Positions 1-8,298 of a DNA stretch of 54,737 nt are shown in pieces. The notes beneath the pieces were generated by a model, which saw only the letters and a list, made by a program, of their open reading frames with translations, was not told the DNA's origin and did not search any database. The translations under genes and the position numbers were made by a program. How positions within the stretch are numbered: position 1 is the first letter of the stretch; the number at the start of each line of letters is the position of its first letter. This DNA comes from an uncultured cyanobacterium (GTDB lineage Bacteria > Cyanobacteriota > Cyanobacteriia > Cyanobacteriales > Chroococcidiopsidaceae), in contig CAMIFA010000009.1 in the NCBI GenBank assembly GCA_946221495.1, positions 1 to 54,737 on the forward strand, in the 5' to 3' direction.

Positions 1-57
1 ATACTTTGGGGGTTGCCCCACGGGAAAATAGCTCGGTGCCAGGTTAATATTTTAACG

Positions 58-94
58 AAAAGCCTCTCTTCATTATTTTTGAAGGGGGGCTTTT
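58..94 (-). terminator. Stem-loop terminator after the EcsC-like gene
   Basis: Inverted arms AAAAGCC (58-64) and GGCTTTT (88-94) extend inward through a pyrimidine/purine pairing with G-U wobbles, giving a stem of about 15 bp around an 8-base loop. It lies just past the stop codon of the minus-strand gene at 116-730. Either strand could fold, so it may also end an unseen plus-strand transcript from the left. Confidence 0.55.
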
Positions 95-115
95 GGTGTA
101 AGGGCGATTCTTAAA

Positions 116-730
116 TTATGCTCTTTTCCAAGCTTTAACAAAAGTAATTATTCCATGTCCAGTAGCATTCATAGTGACACCGTTGACCGTACCACTGACT
201 ATAGAACCAATACCAGGCATCATTTTTGCCACATTAAGCAAAGTTTTCTCTCCCGCTTTAGAAATTATTTTAATTCCTAAAGCTTTATTAATTTCGGCAA
301 ATGTCTTACCTGGTATGGACATCAGAGCTTTTTGAATTGCCTGTGTTGCAGCACGAGTACCCAAATTATTAGCTAGTTCAGATATCGTGACTCCAGCAGC
401 AGCAGCTAAAACTAAGGGTTGTGTAGCTTGGTTTGTTATGTCAATTCCATAAATAGTAAAAAGAGTAGATGAGAGTTTAACTTGGGAGTAAAGTGTGATA
501 GCAACATCAGTTGGTATTCCAGCTATACCCAAAAGCCCGTTCCCAATACCACTTCCTACTGACCAAAGTGTTGCCTCATATAGGGCGTAGTTTGCCATTC
601 TGTCTCTATCATTCATCCAACACGAGTCAGATAAAAATGTTTGCCCATGCTTTCTACCTTCTTCAATAGCATTGGCAATAACCTGCCCTATAGCAGGCAT
701 TTTCATTATTGAATCAAAGTCTACACTCAT
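116..730 (-). CDS. EcsC-like family protein
   Basis: A 204-residue protein rich in small hydrophobic residues. Seen: glycine-rich helices around residues 55-80 and 105-120, then a C-terminal part with MPGIGSIVSG followed by a Gly/Ala/Asn-rich segment. Established: EcsC-family proteins are poorly understood, probably membrane-associated, and end in a similar PGIG-type helix with a poly-small-residue stretch. The assignment rests on this overall look, not on catalytic residues. It stands alone: the terminator-like hairpin follows it, and about 330 bp separate it from the divergent gene to the right. Function unknown. Confidence 0.5.
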   Translation of the reverse strand: MSVDFDSIMKMPAIGQVIANAIEEGRKHGQTFLSDSCWMNDRDRMANYALYEATLWSVGSGIGNGLLGIAGIPTDVAITLYSQVKLSSTLFTIYGIDITNQATQPLVLAAAAGVTISELANNLGTRAATQAIQKALMSIPGKTFAEINKALGIKIISKAGEKTLLNVAKMMPGIGSIVSGTVNGVTMNATGHGIITFVKAWKRA

Positions 731-1060
731 AACTTTACAACTGATAATTTTTGTACTAATTTCTACAGATAGATTTGGTAGCTGTCTTAACTAAATTAAG
801 AGATTCTAATCCTTGTGAGCTTTGGTATAATCACTGAAAATTGAAATAAGAGTTAGCAAACATTGTAGAAATAATACGTAGATGTTATTGATTATTTTGT
901 AAGTCGTTAATAAAACAATTAAATGTGGTAGCAGAATCTGTAACTGCAAGAGGATAAAATCTGGTTTTTCTACTAGGTTATTATCACTAATTTTCATCTT
1001 GCTACTCAATTTCTCTAGCAACCTATAAGGTAGAAATGTTGAAACGAGGGAGATTAAGTT
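731..1060. other. AT-rich intergenic region between divergent genes
   Basis: About 330 bp between divergently transcribed genes, very AT-rich. A 71-codon minus-strand reading frame at 806-1021 (TTG start, Leu/Ile-rich) is the only candidate gene and looks more like chance than coding. Promoters for both flanking genes presumably lie here, but I see no clear box or operator. Confidence 0.4.
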
Positions 1061-2377
1061 ATGGATGAGATTTTAGAGCGATCGCACGAACTAAAACAAG
1101 ACTTAGTTGATTTTGTCCTAGAAGCTGAAGGAGAACTAGCAGAAGCGCTAGAGTCTTATGCAGCAGAGCAATCGCGGCGAAAGCGCGGGGACAGTGTTCA
1201 GCAGGATTTAATAATTGACTCCTTTATAACAGAAGGCAAAGTTGGAGACAAAACACCATTAGACTTATTTTTAGACCAGTCAGAGTTACCAGAGAGCGAT
1301 CGCCAGCTAGTAAGTAACTGGCAGCGTACTTTTATTGGCTTATTCGCCATAACTCAAATTCTGCCTGATGGATTTGAATTGATGAACTGGTTGACAGCCA
1401 AGCACTACATTGTGAAGCCAAACAATACCCAAACTCTTGAGGAGATGAGGCGATTTAAAGAAGGGGAAATCTTACTAACTCGCATTGCTCCTGTTACCGA
1501 TAAATACTGGATGTTTTCTAGTCCCTGTACACTAATGGGTAAGTTAGGTAAACCTAAGTTAGCAGTAGCAATTGGTAACTTTAAAGAAAATTACAAAAGC
1601 GCTCTTTATAGCGATGCTCCAGAACTGATGGAACAGGCTTGGCAGTCTGTAGCACAATATCACCAGCAATTCCTTAACTTTTTTGGTAGTGACGAAATTA
1701 CAATGCCTGGATATCAGCTTAATAAAAGAATTGCTGAATTTCAAGAAGTAATGATGCAGCAACGCTTGGCAGCAGCAGGTATTGATGACTCTAAAACATT
1801 GGCAGAAGCAGCACAAGAAGCTGGAATTGGAGAAGAAGAAATTGTAGCAGCCGCAGCAGAAGCTGGTGCAGATTCAAAAGCAGTGTCCCAACTATTTGAG
1901 AGTAAAAGCACTGCCAAAATGGTGATGCCTAAAGTTGATTTACCTGCCGAACTTAAGAAAGCAGAACAGGTAACAGCGATATCACATCCTCGCTGGGGTC
2001 AAATATTTCTACCTACTTATAGTAAGTTCAAAGCAATTCTAGAAGCAGAAAACTGGCAAAACATAGAAGGCGCTGAAAAACTTATTCATTACTACCTAGA
2101 AAACCCAACAATTAATGCCTTTATTTGGCAAAGGTTAGCTCAACAGTATCCGACTCAATTAGAAAAGGTATTACAAACAGTATTAGAGCGTCCAAATTTT
2201 CAGCTTGACCGCGATCTAAATCCACTTTTACAAGAATTCAACAAACCAATAGAACCAGAATTACCAGAAATTGCTAGTGTTCCAGTACACTTGCATAATT
2301 TATTTGAAGAAGCTGTAGCAGAAGTTAATAAATCCAAGCCTAAGAACAAAAGTACAAAAAAGACAGGTTTTACTTAG
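1061..2377 (+). CDS. Conserved-looking hypothetical protein, 438 aa
   Basis: I do not recognise a family. The protein is soluble, acidic at its N-terminus (Glu-rich helix, residues 1-45) and has an Ala/Glu-rich helical stretch at about 235-275 that may be coiled coil. The C-terminus is Lys-rich (KPKNKSTKKTGFT). No signal peptide, membrane span or obvious catalytic motif is visible. Codon use and an internal GCGATCGC suggest a resident gene. Its last 4 bp overlap the end of the convergent DUF3370 gene, so the two share a terminus with no room for a separate terminator. Confidence 0.75.
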   Translation: MDEILERSHELKQDLVDFVLEAEGELAEALESYAAEQSRRKRGDSVQQDLIIDSFITEGKVGDKTPLDLFLDQSELPESDRQLVSNWQRTFIGLFAITQILPDGFELMNWLTAKHYIVKPNNTQTLEEMRRFKEGEILLTRIAPVTDKYWMFSSPCTLMGKLGKPKLAVAIGNFKENYKSALYSDAPELMEQAWQSVAQYHQQFLNFFGSDEITMPGYQLNKRIAEFQEVMMQQRLAAAGIDDSKTLAEAAQEAGIGEEEIVAAAAEAGADSKAVSQLFESKSTAKMVMPKVDLPAELKKAEQVTAISHPRWGQIFLPTYSKFKAILEAENWQNIEGAEKLIHYYLENPTINAFIWQRLAQQYPTQLEKVLQTVLERPNFQLDRDLNPLLQEFNKPIEPELPEIASVPVHLHNLFEEAVAEVNKSKPKNKSTKKTGFT

Positions 2378-3771
2378 AGGTCTTGATCTAGAGTAGGTGA
2401 TGCTAAAGTTTTGACAGTTAATACCTGCGGTGGGGTTGAGTCTGGGGGATAAAGGAAGTCTACTTGTACAAGACGGCGATCGCCCTGTTTCATGTTTAAT
2501 ACTACTAAAGGCTCACCTTGCTGACCTCTTGTTTGCACTAGATGTACATATCGTGTCTGCGGTAAACCGCGATCATCGTTGTATCCTAGCCTTACTGTGC
2601 CACGAAAGAAAACTTGCGAAGCAGGTGGTTCAAAAAAACGCAGTCCTTGTTTACTTAGCTGATCTTCCTTTATTGGTGTTTGCAGTGACAAGGTAACAAT
2701 TTGAGATTGACCAGTATTGTTAGAAAGCGGCAAACTAAGGCTGTATTGAATTCCATAATTACCCCACGCACGATAGGCAGTATCTGGGTAACGAACTAAA
2801 AGTGGCGCAGTTTGAACTTGATTTGTTCCCAGCCTTCCCAGACTAAGCGTACTCAAACCGTAGGAAAAAGCTTCACCTTGCTGAGGAATGCTCAAAGATT
2901 GAGTATCTGCATTATCAAATACTTGAGCTTGCCATTGGGAACCTTGAGCTACCCCTGCTACACGACCATAAATTATCCCTGTTATTTGCTCAGGCGGTGT
3001 AGGAGTTTTATCGCGTGGTCCAGCAAAGTTACCAGTATCCAACAACTGCTGCCATTGAGCTAAAGTAGGCGATCGCTCACTACCATCAGCATTAACAGGC
3101 GCATACATTGCCAAACTTGCGGCATAAACTGCGCCATTACTCCGCAGTCGCATCAAAGTAGACCGACCATTAAGCGGCGGTTCTAGAGTTGCAACTGGAA
3201 TTGGTAGATTGAGTAACATCTGGCTTTGACGTGGTGGAATTACAATCTGCGGCGGGAAACTAGGTTGTCTCTGTCCTCGCAGCACATCATTCATGACGCG
3301 ATCGCCTGGTCCCGCAAAAACTGTACCTAATAGATTCTCAGTTACAGGTGGCAATTCATTAAATGGTGCATCCGGTTGACTGAGATAACTTGCGGCTTGC
3401 AATATATCTACTCTGACTGGTTGGCTAGTGGGATTATGCAGAATTATCCCTAAATAAAGTAATCGCAAATTCTCGGGTGAGGGAGCTTTGGCAACATGGT
3501 GAGCAAATATATCAAATCGCCCTCGGAAGGGAAAATTTAGATGTGCTGCGCTCACTTTTTTACCAGTTGGCGGAAAAGTTGAAAGGAGAATTCCTTCTGT
3601 CTGCACCAGTTCGGGACTATTGCTATTAAATACTGGTACTGAATCAAGTCCGCCTGGTAATGGACGCACTTGTTGAATTTGTACCACTTCTTGAGGCGGT
3701 ATGGGAGTTACTTGAGCGATGGGTAAAATTGGTAAGAAAGACAGCATAGAGCAATTATTACTTACTAGCAC
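2374..3771 (-). CDS. DUF3370 family protein, probably exported
   Basis: A 465-residue protein that resembles the cyanobacterial DUF3370 family: an early segment of the form QVRPLPGGLDSVPVFNSN, a conserved HLNFPFRGRFDIFAHHV block near residue 80, and alternating beta-type stretches to the end. The N-terminus (MLSFLPILPIAQ from Met9) looks like a short export signal, so translation may start at Met9 (3747) rather than 3771. Function is unknown; the fold is probably an extracytoplasmic beta-rich domain. It converges on and overlaps the preceding hypothetical gene by 4 bp. Confidence 0.75.
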   Translation of the reverse strand: MLVSNNCSMLSFLPILPIAQVTPIPPQEVVQIQQVRPLPGGLDSVPVFNSNSPELVQTEGILLSTFPPTGKKVSAAHLNFPFRGRFDIFAHHVAKAPSPENLRLLYLGIILHNPTSQPVRVDILQAASYLSQPDAPFNELPPVTENLLGTVFAGPGDRVMNDVLRGQRQPSFPPQIVIPPRQSQMLLNLPIPVATLEPPLNGRSTLMRLRSNGAVYAASLAMYAPVNADGSERSPTLAQWQQLLDTGNFAGPRDKTPTPPEQITGIIYGRVAGVAQGSQWQAQVFDNADTQSLSIPQQGEAFSYGLSTLSLGRLGTNQVQTAPLLVRYPDTAYRAWGNYGIQYSLSLPLSNNTGQSQIVTLSLQTPIKEDQLSKQGLRFFEPPASQVFFRGTVRLGYNDDRGLPQTRYVHLVQTRGQQGEPLVVLNMKQGDRRLVQVDFLYPPDSTPPQVLTVKTLASPTLDQDL

Positions 3772-3858
3772 AGTAAGTTATATCATTTCATTTTTTTAGG
3801 GCAATACTTATGTTCCTATTAAAAGAATTCGATTTGACAATCATTTGATGAAATATTT

Positions 3859-4362
3859 TTAAGCTAGTTTTTTTACAATCAATTGAAAATCTCTTACTGT
3901 ACTAGCTAAATTTTCCTCTGTCAGGATAGGAACATGGACAAAAACACAATCAATATTTAGCTGCTGCTCAATAATATACTGCAACACTGAATAATAAAGA
4001 CCTTCACAAACAAACTTACCTGCATCATTACTAATTTCAATTCCAACTGAATCAATTACTAACTGTGGCAAATTTACTGGCGTTGTTAGTACCATTTCAC
4101 CACAAGTTGCTGTTGATTCTATGCTTAATGAAAAGCGACTTTCTGCCATACCGCAGCAAATAATTACATTAGGTTGCAGTTCATTAATTTTGGCAATTAC
4201 GCAACAGCTAGCTAGTTCAATATCAACGGGTAGCAATCTTAAAAATGTCAGAAATAGAGATGTATCAAGTTTAGCTAATTCATTTAATAAATCATCAGAA
4301 GAATTAGATAATTGATGAGGTAGCCAAGTATTGAAAGAAGTTAATAGAATTTTATTAGACAT
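3859..4362 (-). CDS. Pyroglutamyl-peptidase-I-like protein (peptidase C15 fold)
   Basis: A 167-residue protein, shorter than typical Pcp enzymes (about 200-215 aa). Seen: the three catalytic positions of family C15 can be matched, Glu82 in SLSIESTA after a GMAESR motif, Cys119 in SNDAGKFVCEGLYYS, and His143 in VFVHVP. Established: C15 enzymes remove N-terminal pyroglutamate in the cytoplasm. Inferred: the triad is intact, so activity is possible, but the surrounding sequence has drifted, for example GMAESR in place of GxAGGR. The gene is monocistronic, 62 bp from and divergent to hisH. Confidence 0.65.
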   Translation of the reverse strand: MSNKILLTSFNTWLPHQLSNSSDDLLNELAKLDTSLFLTFLRLLPVDIELASCCVIAKINELQPNVIICCGMAESRFSLSIESTATCGEMVLTTPVNLPQLVIDSVGIEISNDAGKFVCEGLYYSVLQYIIEQQLNIDCVFVHVPILTEENLASTVRDFQLIVKKLA

Positions 4363-4424
4363 CCAAAATATTAATTATTAACTTAAAATAAAAAGAACCT
4401 CATTAATACAAGGGGAGTGGCTTA

Positions 4425-5060
4425 ATGGCAGTGATTGCGATCGTAGACTACGACATGGGGAATTTGCACTCAGTAGCTAAAGGGTTAGAAAAAGCTGGGG
4501 CGAAACCAAAGATTACTGATTCCCCAAACCAATTAGAACAGGCAGATGCAGTGGTATTACCCGGAGTAGGGGCATTTGATCCAACTGTGCAAAATTTGCG
4601 ATCGCGTGGCTTAGAAGAACCAATTAAAAAAGTAATCGCTAGCGGCAAACCCTTCTTAGGCATTTGTATGGGTTTGCAAATTCTCTTTGAAAGCAGTGAA
4701 GAAGGCAAAGAACCAGGACTAGGAATTATTACTGGTACTGTACGACGGTTTGCTAATGAACCTGGAATTACAGTTCCTCACATGGGTTGGAATCAGCTAG
4801 AAATTACCCAGCCAAGATGTGCGCTGTGGCAGCAATTACCCTATGAGCCTTGGGTTTATTTTGTTCACTCTTACTATGTTGACCCAATTAATCCTGAAGT
4901 TAAGGCAGCAACAGTTACTCATGGCAGTCAAACAGTGACAGCTGCGATCGCCTTTAGTAACCTCATGGCAGTTCAGTTTCACCCAGAAAAATCTTCAGAG
5001 GCAGGACTACAAATTTTATCTAACTTTGTGCAGCAAGTGAAGTCTATGGTTCCCGTGTAG
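4425..5060 (+). CDS. hisH: Imidazole glycerol phosphate synthase, glutamine amidotransferase subunit
   Basis: A 211-residue class I glutamine amidotransferase. It hydrolyses glutamine and passes ammonia to HisF for imidazole glycerol phosphate formation in histidine synthesis. Seen: the N-terminal VDYDMGNLHSV signature, oxyanion strand PGVGAF (46-51), nucleophile Cys81 in GICMGLQ, a PHMGWN motif near 119-124, and catalytic His186 and Glu188 in QFHPEKSS. Length is normal. An AAGGGGAG-type ribosome site precedes the ATG. hisF is not in the window; scattered his genes are usual in cyanobacteria. Confidence 0.97.
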   Translation: MAVIAIVDYDMGNLHSVAKGLEKAGAKPKITDSPNQLEQADAVVLPGVGAFDPTVQNLRSRGLEEPIKKVIASGKPFLGICMGLQILFESSEEGKEPGLGIITGTVRRFANEPGITVPHMGWNQLEITQPRCALWQQLPYEPWVYFVHSYYVDPINPEVKAATVTHGSQTVTAAIAFSNLMAVQFHPEKSSEAGLQILSNFVQQVKSMVPV

Positions 5061-5095
5061 ATAACTTATATTCAACTTAGTTACAGCGCGAGCAT

Positions 5096-5542
5096 ATGGC
5101 ATTTATCAAAGTTGGCGATACAGTTATCAATACTGCTCATATTGTTGCTGTCGAATTAGACCGCATTTCAATGAGTGGTAAATGCTGTGTTGTCATCTCA
5201 GTAGCTGCTAAGTCCGGCTTATTTAAGCGCCACTCAAGAGAATTTTGGTTTGACGATGAAGCAGCCGCGAAGCTACGAGACTATTTTGAAAATCCTGACA
5301 ATGTAATCCAATTACTGCCATCATCATCTCCTCGGTCACAAGCACGAGAGAGAATAAGACAAAGGCAACATATTAGGCATCGGCGATCGCCTGCTTCACC
5401 TGAAAATTGGGATGACGAAGGGTCAGAGCCTCCAGATCAGCCGCCACGTTCAACGATTGGACGAAGACCTTGGAAACCACAGCCACCAGATCCCCTATCA
5501 GCTGCTGCCTCAGTTGAACTGTTTAATCCTCCTATTCCATGA
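5096..5542 (+). CDS. Conserved cyanobacterial hypothetical protein, 148 aa
   Basis: Residues 1-75 look like a small alpha/beta domain (MAFIKVGDTVINTAHIVAVE at the start). The rest is a Pro/Arg/Ser-rich low-complexity tail, probably disordered. No catalytic or membrane feature is visible. It lies 35 bp after hisH and ends 6 bp before rsmD, so all three are probably cotranscribed. The basic tail could bind nucleic acid, but nothing in the sequence proves that. Confidence 0.7.
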   Translation: MAFIKVGDTVINTAHIVAVELDRISMSGKCCVVISVAAKSGLFKRHSREFWFDDEAAAKLRDYFENPDNVIQLLPSSSPRSQARERIRQRQHIRHRRSPASPENWDDEGSEPPDQPPRSTIGRRPWKPQPPDPLSAAASVELFNPPIP

Positions 5543-5548
5543 CTGCTG

Positions 5549-6115
5549 ATGAGAATTCATGGTAATCGTCAACTGAAGACACTTCCTGGTTTAGCAACAC
5601 GACCGACACCAGCTCGTGTGCGGGAAGCTTTATTTAATATTTGGCAGGGGAAAATTACTCATTGTCACTGGCTTGACCTTTGCGCCGGAAGTGGGGCGAT
5701 GGGTGCAGAAGCTTTGTGTCGCGGTGCAGCTTTGGTATTAGGTATAGAGCAATCGAGCCGTGCCTGTGCGATTATTCAACAAAACTGGCAACAAGTAGCT
5801 CAACCAGAACAGACATTTCAGATATTACGGGGAGATGTGTTACAGCGATTAAAAGATTTATCTGGGCAATTCGACCGGATATATTTTGATCCACCCTATG
5901 CCAGCAATTTATACCAGCCAGTGTTGGAAGCGATCGCTCATTACAATTTGCTACATCCTGACGGTGAATTAGCTGTAGAACATAATCCCCACACTTGGAA
6001 ACCTCAACAAATTATCAGCTGGGAAATTTGTCGCCAAAAAATTTACGGTAATACAGCTATAACTTTTTATCGCTCAGTAAGAGTAGTGAAGGAGCAGAGG
6101 AAGATAGATTTATAG
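5549..6115 (+). CDS. rsmD: 16S rRNA (guanine(966)-N2)-methyltransferase
   Basis: A 188-residue Rossmann-fold SAM methyltransferase. Seen: the characteristic start MRIHGNRQLKTLPG and TRPTPARVREALFN, SAM-binding motif I LDLCAGSGAMG (42-52), and catalytic motif IV DPPY (114-117). Established: RsmD methylates G966 of 16S rRNA on the assembling 30S subunit. The ATG at 5549 fits the family N-terminus and lies 6 bp after the previous stop. The gene converges on petG, whose stop is 32 bp away. Confidence 0.93.
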   Translation: MRIHGNRQLKTLPGLATRPTPARVREALFNIWQGKITHCHWLDLCAGSGAMGAEALCRGAALVLGIEQSSRACAIIQQNWQQVAQPEQTFQILRGDVLQRLKDLSGQFDRIYFDPPYASNLYQPVLEAIAHYNLLHPDGELAVEHNPHTWKPQQIISWEICRQKIYGNTAITFYRSVRVVKEQRKIDL

Positions 6116-6146
6116 CCTATTGCCTTTTGCCCCTTGCCCCTCGCCT

Positions 6147-6266
6147 CTATTTAGGAAGACCCAGCTGCCTGCCGCGTTTGTACTGCTTATAGGCAGCAAA
6201 GAATAAACCAGCTAGAGTTACAGTTATTAGACCTAGTACAATGCCATCAAGTAGTGGTTCAACCAC
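6147..6266 (-). CDS. petG: Cytochrome b6f complex subunit V
   Basis: A 39-residue membrane protein read on the minus strand from a GTG start with an AAGGAGAT ribosome site just upstream. It begins MVEPLLDGIVLGLI, spans the membrane once (about residues 5-27) and ends in KQYKRGRQLGLPK. Established: PetG is an essential small subunit at the periphery of the thylakoid cytochrome b6f complex. The sequence matches the usual PetG pattern almost throughout and is two residues longer than the common 37. The GTG start and short length make it easy to overlook. It lies beside a second photosynthetic-membrane gene, the cytochrome cM homologue. Confidence 0.95.
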   Translation of the reverse strand: MVEPLLDGIVLGLITVTLAGLFFAAYKQYKRGRQLGLPK

Positions 6267-6497
6267 ATTAATCTCCTTTGAGAATAGATAAATATTTATT
6301 GCCTGTTTTTCATCTTACTAGCTACAGATGAGAAAAATAGAGCCAAATCAGTTTTATTAATTCAGACCACAGATAAGTTACCACGAGTAGTTGACAAATC
6401 TACTAAGCTTAGTTTGCTTGCGTCGATTATCAAGAACTTTTAAGCTATGTGTAAGAGATCAAAAATTTTGTAAGTTCTGTCTTTAAGTGCAAACCTT

Positions 6498-6872
6498 TTG
6501 GATAACCAGCGCGTCCTACCTTACATCCTAATTCAGCGCCTAACTTTAATTCTTCTGGCGGTTGTGTTAGCAGTTCTCTTGGCTATTTTTAGCGTTCATA
6601 TAGCTCGAGCATCAGATCCATACGTTAAAAGCGTTTTATCACTGCCAGGAGACGCAGTTAGAGGTCAGGCTATCTTTCAAATGAACTGTGCAGGTTGTCA
6701 TGGCGTACAGGCAGATGGTAGCGTAGGTCCCAGCTTGCAAAGAGTCTCGAAGCGTAAATCCCGTTTTGGTCTAATTCATCAGGTTATAAGTGGCGAAACA
6801 CCTCCGATGCCTCAGTTCCAGCCTAATACCAAAGAAATGGCAGACCTTTTAAGTTATTTAGAAACGCTTTGA
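6498..6872 (+). CDS. cytM: Cytochrome cM-like c-type cytochrome
   Basis: A 124-residue membrane-anchored monohaem cytochrome. Seen: one N-terminal transmembrane segment (about 12-36), haem-attachment motif CAGCH (64-68), and a probable axial Met104 in PPMPQF. Established: CytM is a low-abundance cyanobacterial c-type cytochrome linked to control of photosynthetic and respiratory electron flow. The start is TTG at 6498. In-frame upstream codons reach a stop at 6471 without an ATG or GTG, so a rare start is likely, though the exact codon is uncertain. Confidence 0.85.
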   Translation: MDNQRVLPYILIQRLTLILLAVVLAVLLAIFSVHIARASDPYVKSVLSLPGDAVRGQAIFQMNCAGCHGVQADGSVGPSLQRVSKRKSRFGLIHQVISGETPPMPQFQPNTKEMADLLSYLETL

Positions 6873-6883
6873 GCAGAGGAACG

Positions 6884-6928
6884 CTTAGGTTAGTAAATAA
6901 AATTGACTCTGACCTAAGTTGATCTTTT
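6884..6928. terminator. Stem-loop between convergent cytM and glycosyltransferase genes
   Basis: Arms CTTAGGT (6884-6890) and ACCTAAG (6912-6918) with a 21-base AT-rich loop, then a short T-rich run on the plus strand. It lies between two convergent stop codons and could end both transcripts. The large loop makes it only a fair candidate. Confidence 0.45.
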
Positions 6929-6933
6929 AGCGC

Positions 6934-8214
6934 TCATAAAATTTTAATTTTTTGAAGCTGTTTTTCAATCTGGTCACACGCTACACAAATACCGTTCTCT
7001 ACCTCAATAATTTGTTTAATCTCTACGGCTTTTGCCACATAACTAGAATTGTTCAATAATTCTCTCAATTCTTTTGCAGCGCGTGTTCCTGAATATTGCT
7101 TACGAGCGATCGTGCGCGACGTTCCTAAAAGTGCGACTCGTGCTGCATTGTCTGGTTGGTCATGGCTGTAGGGCATCACCAGGGTTGGACGACCAGCACG
7201 TAATGCTTGAGCCGTTGTGCCAATCCCGCCTTGATGCACGATCGCGCAAGCATGAGGAAAAATTTGCGAGTATGGCGCATAGCTCACCGCCAAAATATCT
7301 TCTGAAAGATTCTCTCTTAGTGTATTTCTACCAATCAACAAAACGGCGCGGCGATTTAACTGTTTTGCAGCTGCAATACTTTCCTGATAAAAGTTACCTG
7401 GATCTAAGACTGCGGCTGAACCAAGAGTAAAAACAATTGGCGGCTCACCTGCATCTAAAAATTGTTTTAGTTCTAGAGTAAGTTCTGCTTCGCCTTGCGT
7501 CCCATCATAGAATGTGAAACCCGCGACTACTGTATTTTCTGCCCAATCCGGTTGCGGCTGTCCCAAAACCGAGGAGAATAGGGCAATGACGAGATAGGGT
7601 GAGAATTTGTGATCAATGAGGGGATTACCTTTGATGGGTGATAAACCCAGTTCACGGCGAAGTTGACGAATGGGGTCTGCCCAAGAATTACTGACAAGCT
7701 TCGCAAATTTGAGAATGCTTCGACTTGCAGGCAATCCGAGTTTATACAGCTTCGCCAAACTAGGAAATGGCGCTAGAACTGGCGGATCGTAAGCTGAGAA
7801 AAAAGACATGGGAACCATTGCGCTTGATGCCCATCGCATTGCGAGTTGTTCCGCCACCAATGGAGATGCGATCGCGCCTTCCCCAGAAAAGATAAAATCC
7901 GCACATGAGGCAACATTTAGCAAGTCTGTATACATTGCACGTAAGTTAGGATTTATCCATTGACGCACCATATATTCTTGACCTGTTTTTAGATCCATCA
8001 TCCGCGCCATTTCTTGCGGATCGTTCATCGCTGTTAAATCAGGGCGCATTGAATGAAACTCAAATCCCAAGGCTTCGATCTTAGATTGATACACTTGGTG
8101 CGTGGCAAATACGACATCGTGACCGCGTTGCCGTAATTCGATCGCTATCGCAATTTTGGGATGCAGATCGCCCAAGGAACCAATTGTAGTTACAACAATT
8201 CGACTCACTCTCAC
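6934..8214 (-). CDS. GT1-type glycosyltransferase (UGT/YjiC-like)
   Basis: A 426-residue two-domain GT-B enzyme. Seen: N-terminal TTIGSLGDLHPKIAIA typical of macrolide, rhamnosyl and sterol glucosyltransferases, and the C-terminal donor site HQGGIGTT (327-334) followed by GRPTLVMPYSHDQPDNA, the bacterial counterpart of the PSPG box with the Asp-Gln sugar-binding pair. It transfers a sugar from a nucleotide donor to a small hydrophobic or lipid acceptor; neither can be read from sequence. It lies 84 bp downstream of an ABC exporter on the same strand, so synthesis and export of a glycosylated product is a reasonable inference. Confidence 0.85.
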   Translation of the reverse strand: MRVSRIVVTTIGSLGDLHPKIAIAIELRQRGHDVVFATHQVYQSKIEALGFEFHSMRPDLTAMNDPQEMARMMDLKTGQEYMVRQWINPNLRAMYTDLLNVASCADFIFSGEGAIASPLVAEQLAMRWASSAMVPMSFFSAYDPPVLAPFPSLAKLYKLGLPASRSILKFAKLVSNSWADPIRQLRRELGLSPIKGNPLIDHKFSPYLVIALFSSVLGQPQPDWAENTVVAGFTFYDGTQGEAELTLELKQFLDAGEPPIVFTLGSAAVLDPGNFYQESIAAAKQLNRRAVLLIGRNTLRENLSEDILAVSYAPYSQIFPHACAIVHQGGIGTTAQALRAGRPTLVMPYSHDQPDNAARVALLGTSRTIARKQYSGTRAAKELRELLNNSSYVAKAVEIKQIIEVENGICVACDQIEKQLQKIKIL

Positions 8215-8298
8215 TACCTCTTGGTTAGCATCACTCGCATAAATAAGATTGCTTGATCTTAAACCTGTAGAAATCGCCTCACAAAAGAATTAGCCTAA

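Noticed and set aside
806..1021. A 71-codon minus-strand frame, Leu/Ile-rich
   Set aside because: TTG start, no ribosome site, and composition expected from AT-rich DNA by chance; not counted as a gene.
6121..6150. CCCCTTGCCCC-like low-complexity tract as a terminator
   Set aside because: Simple-sequence filler between convergent rsmD and petG without inverted arms.
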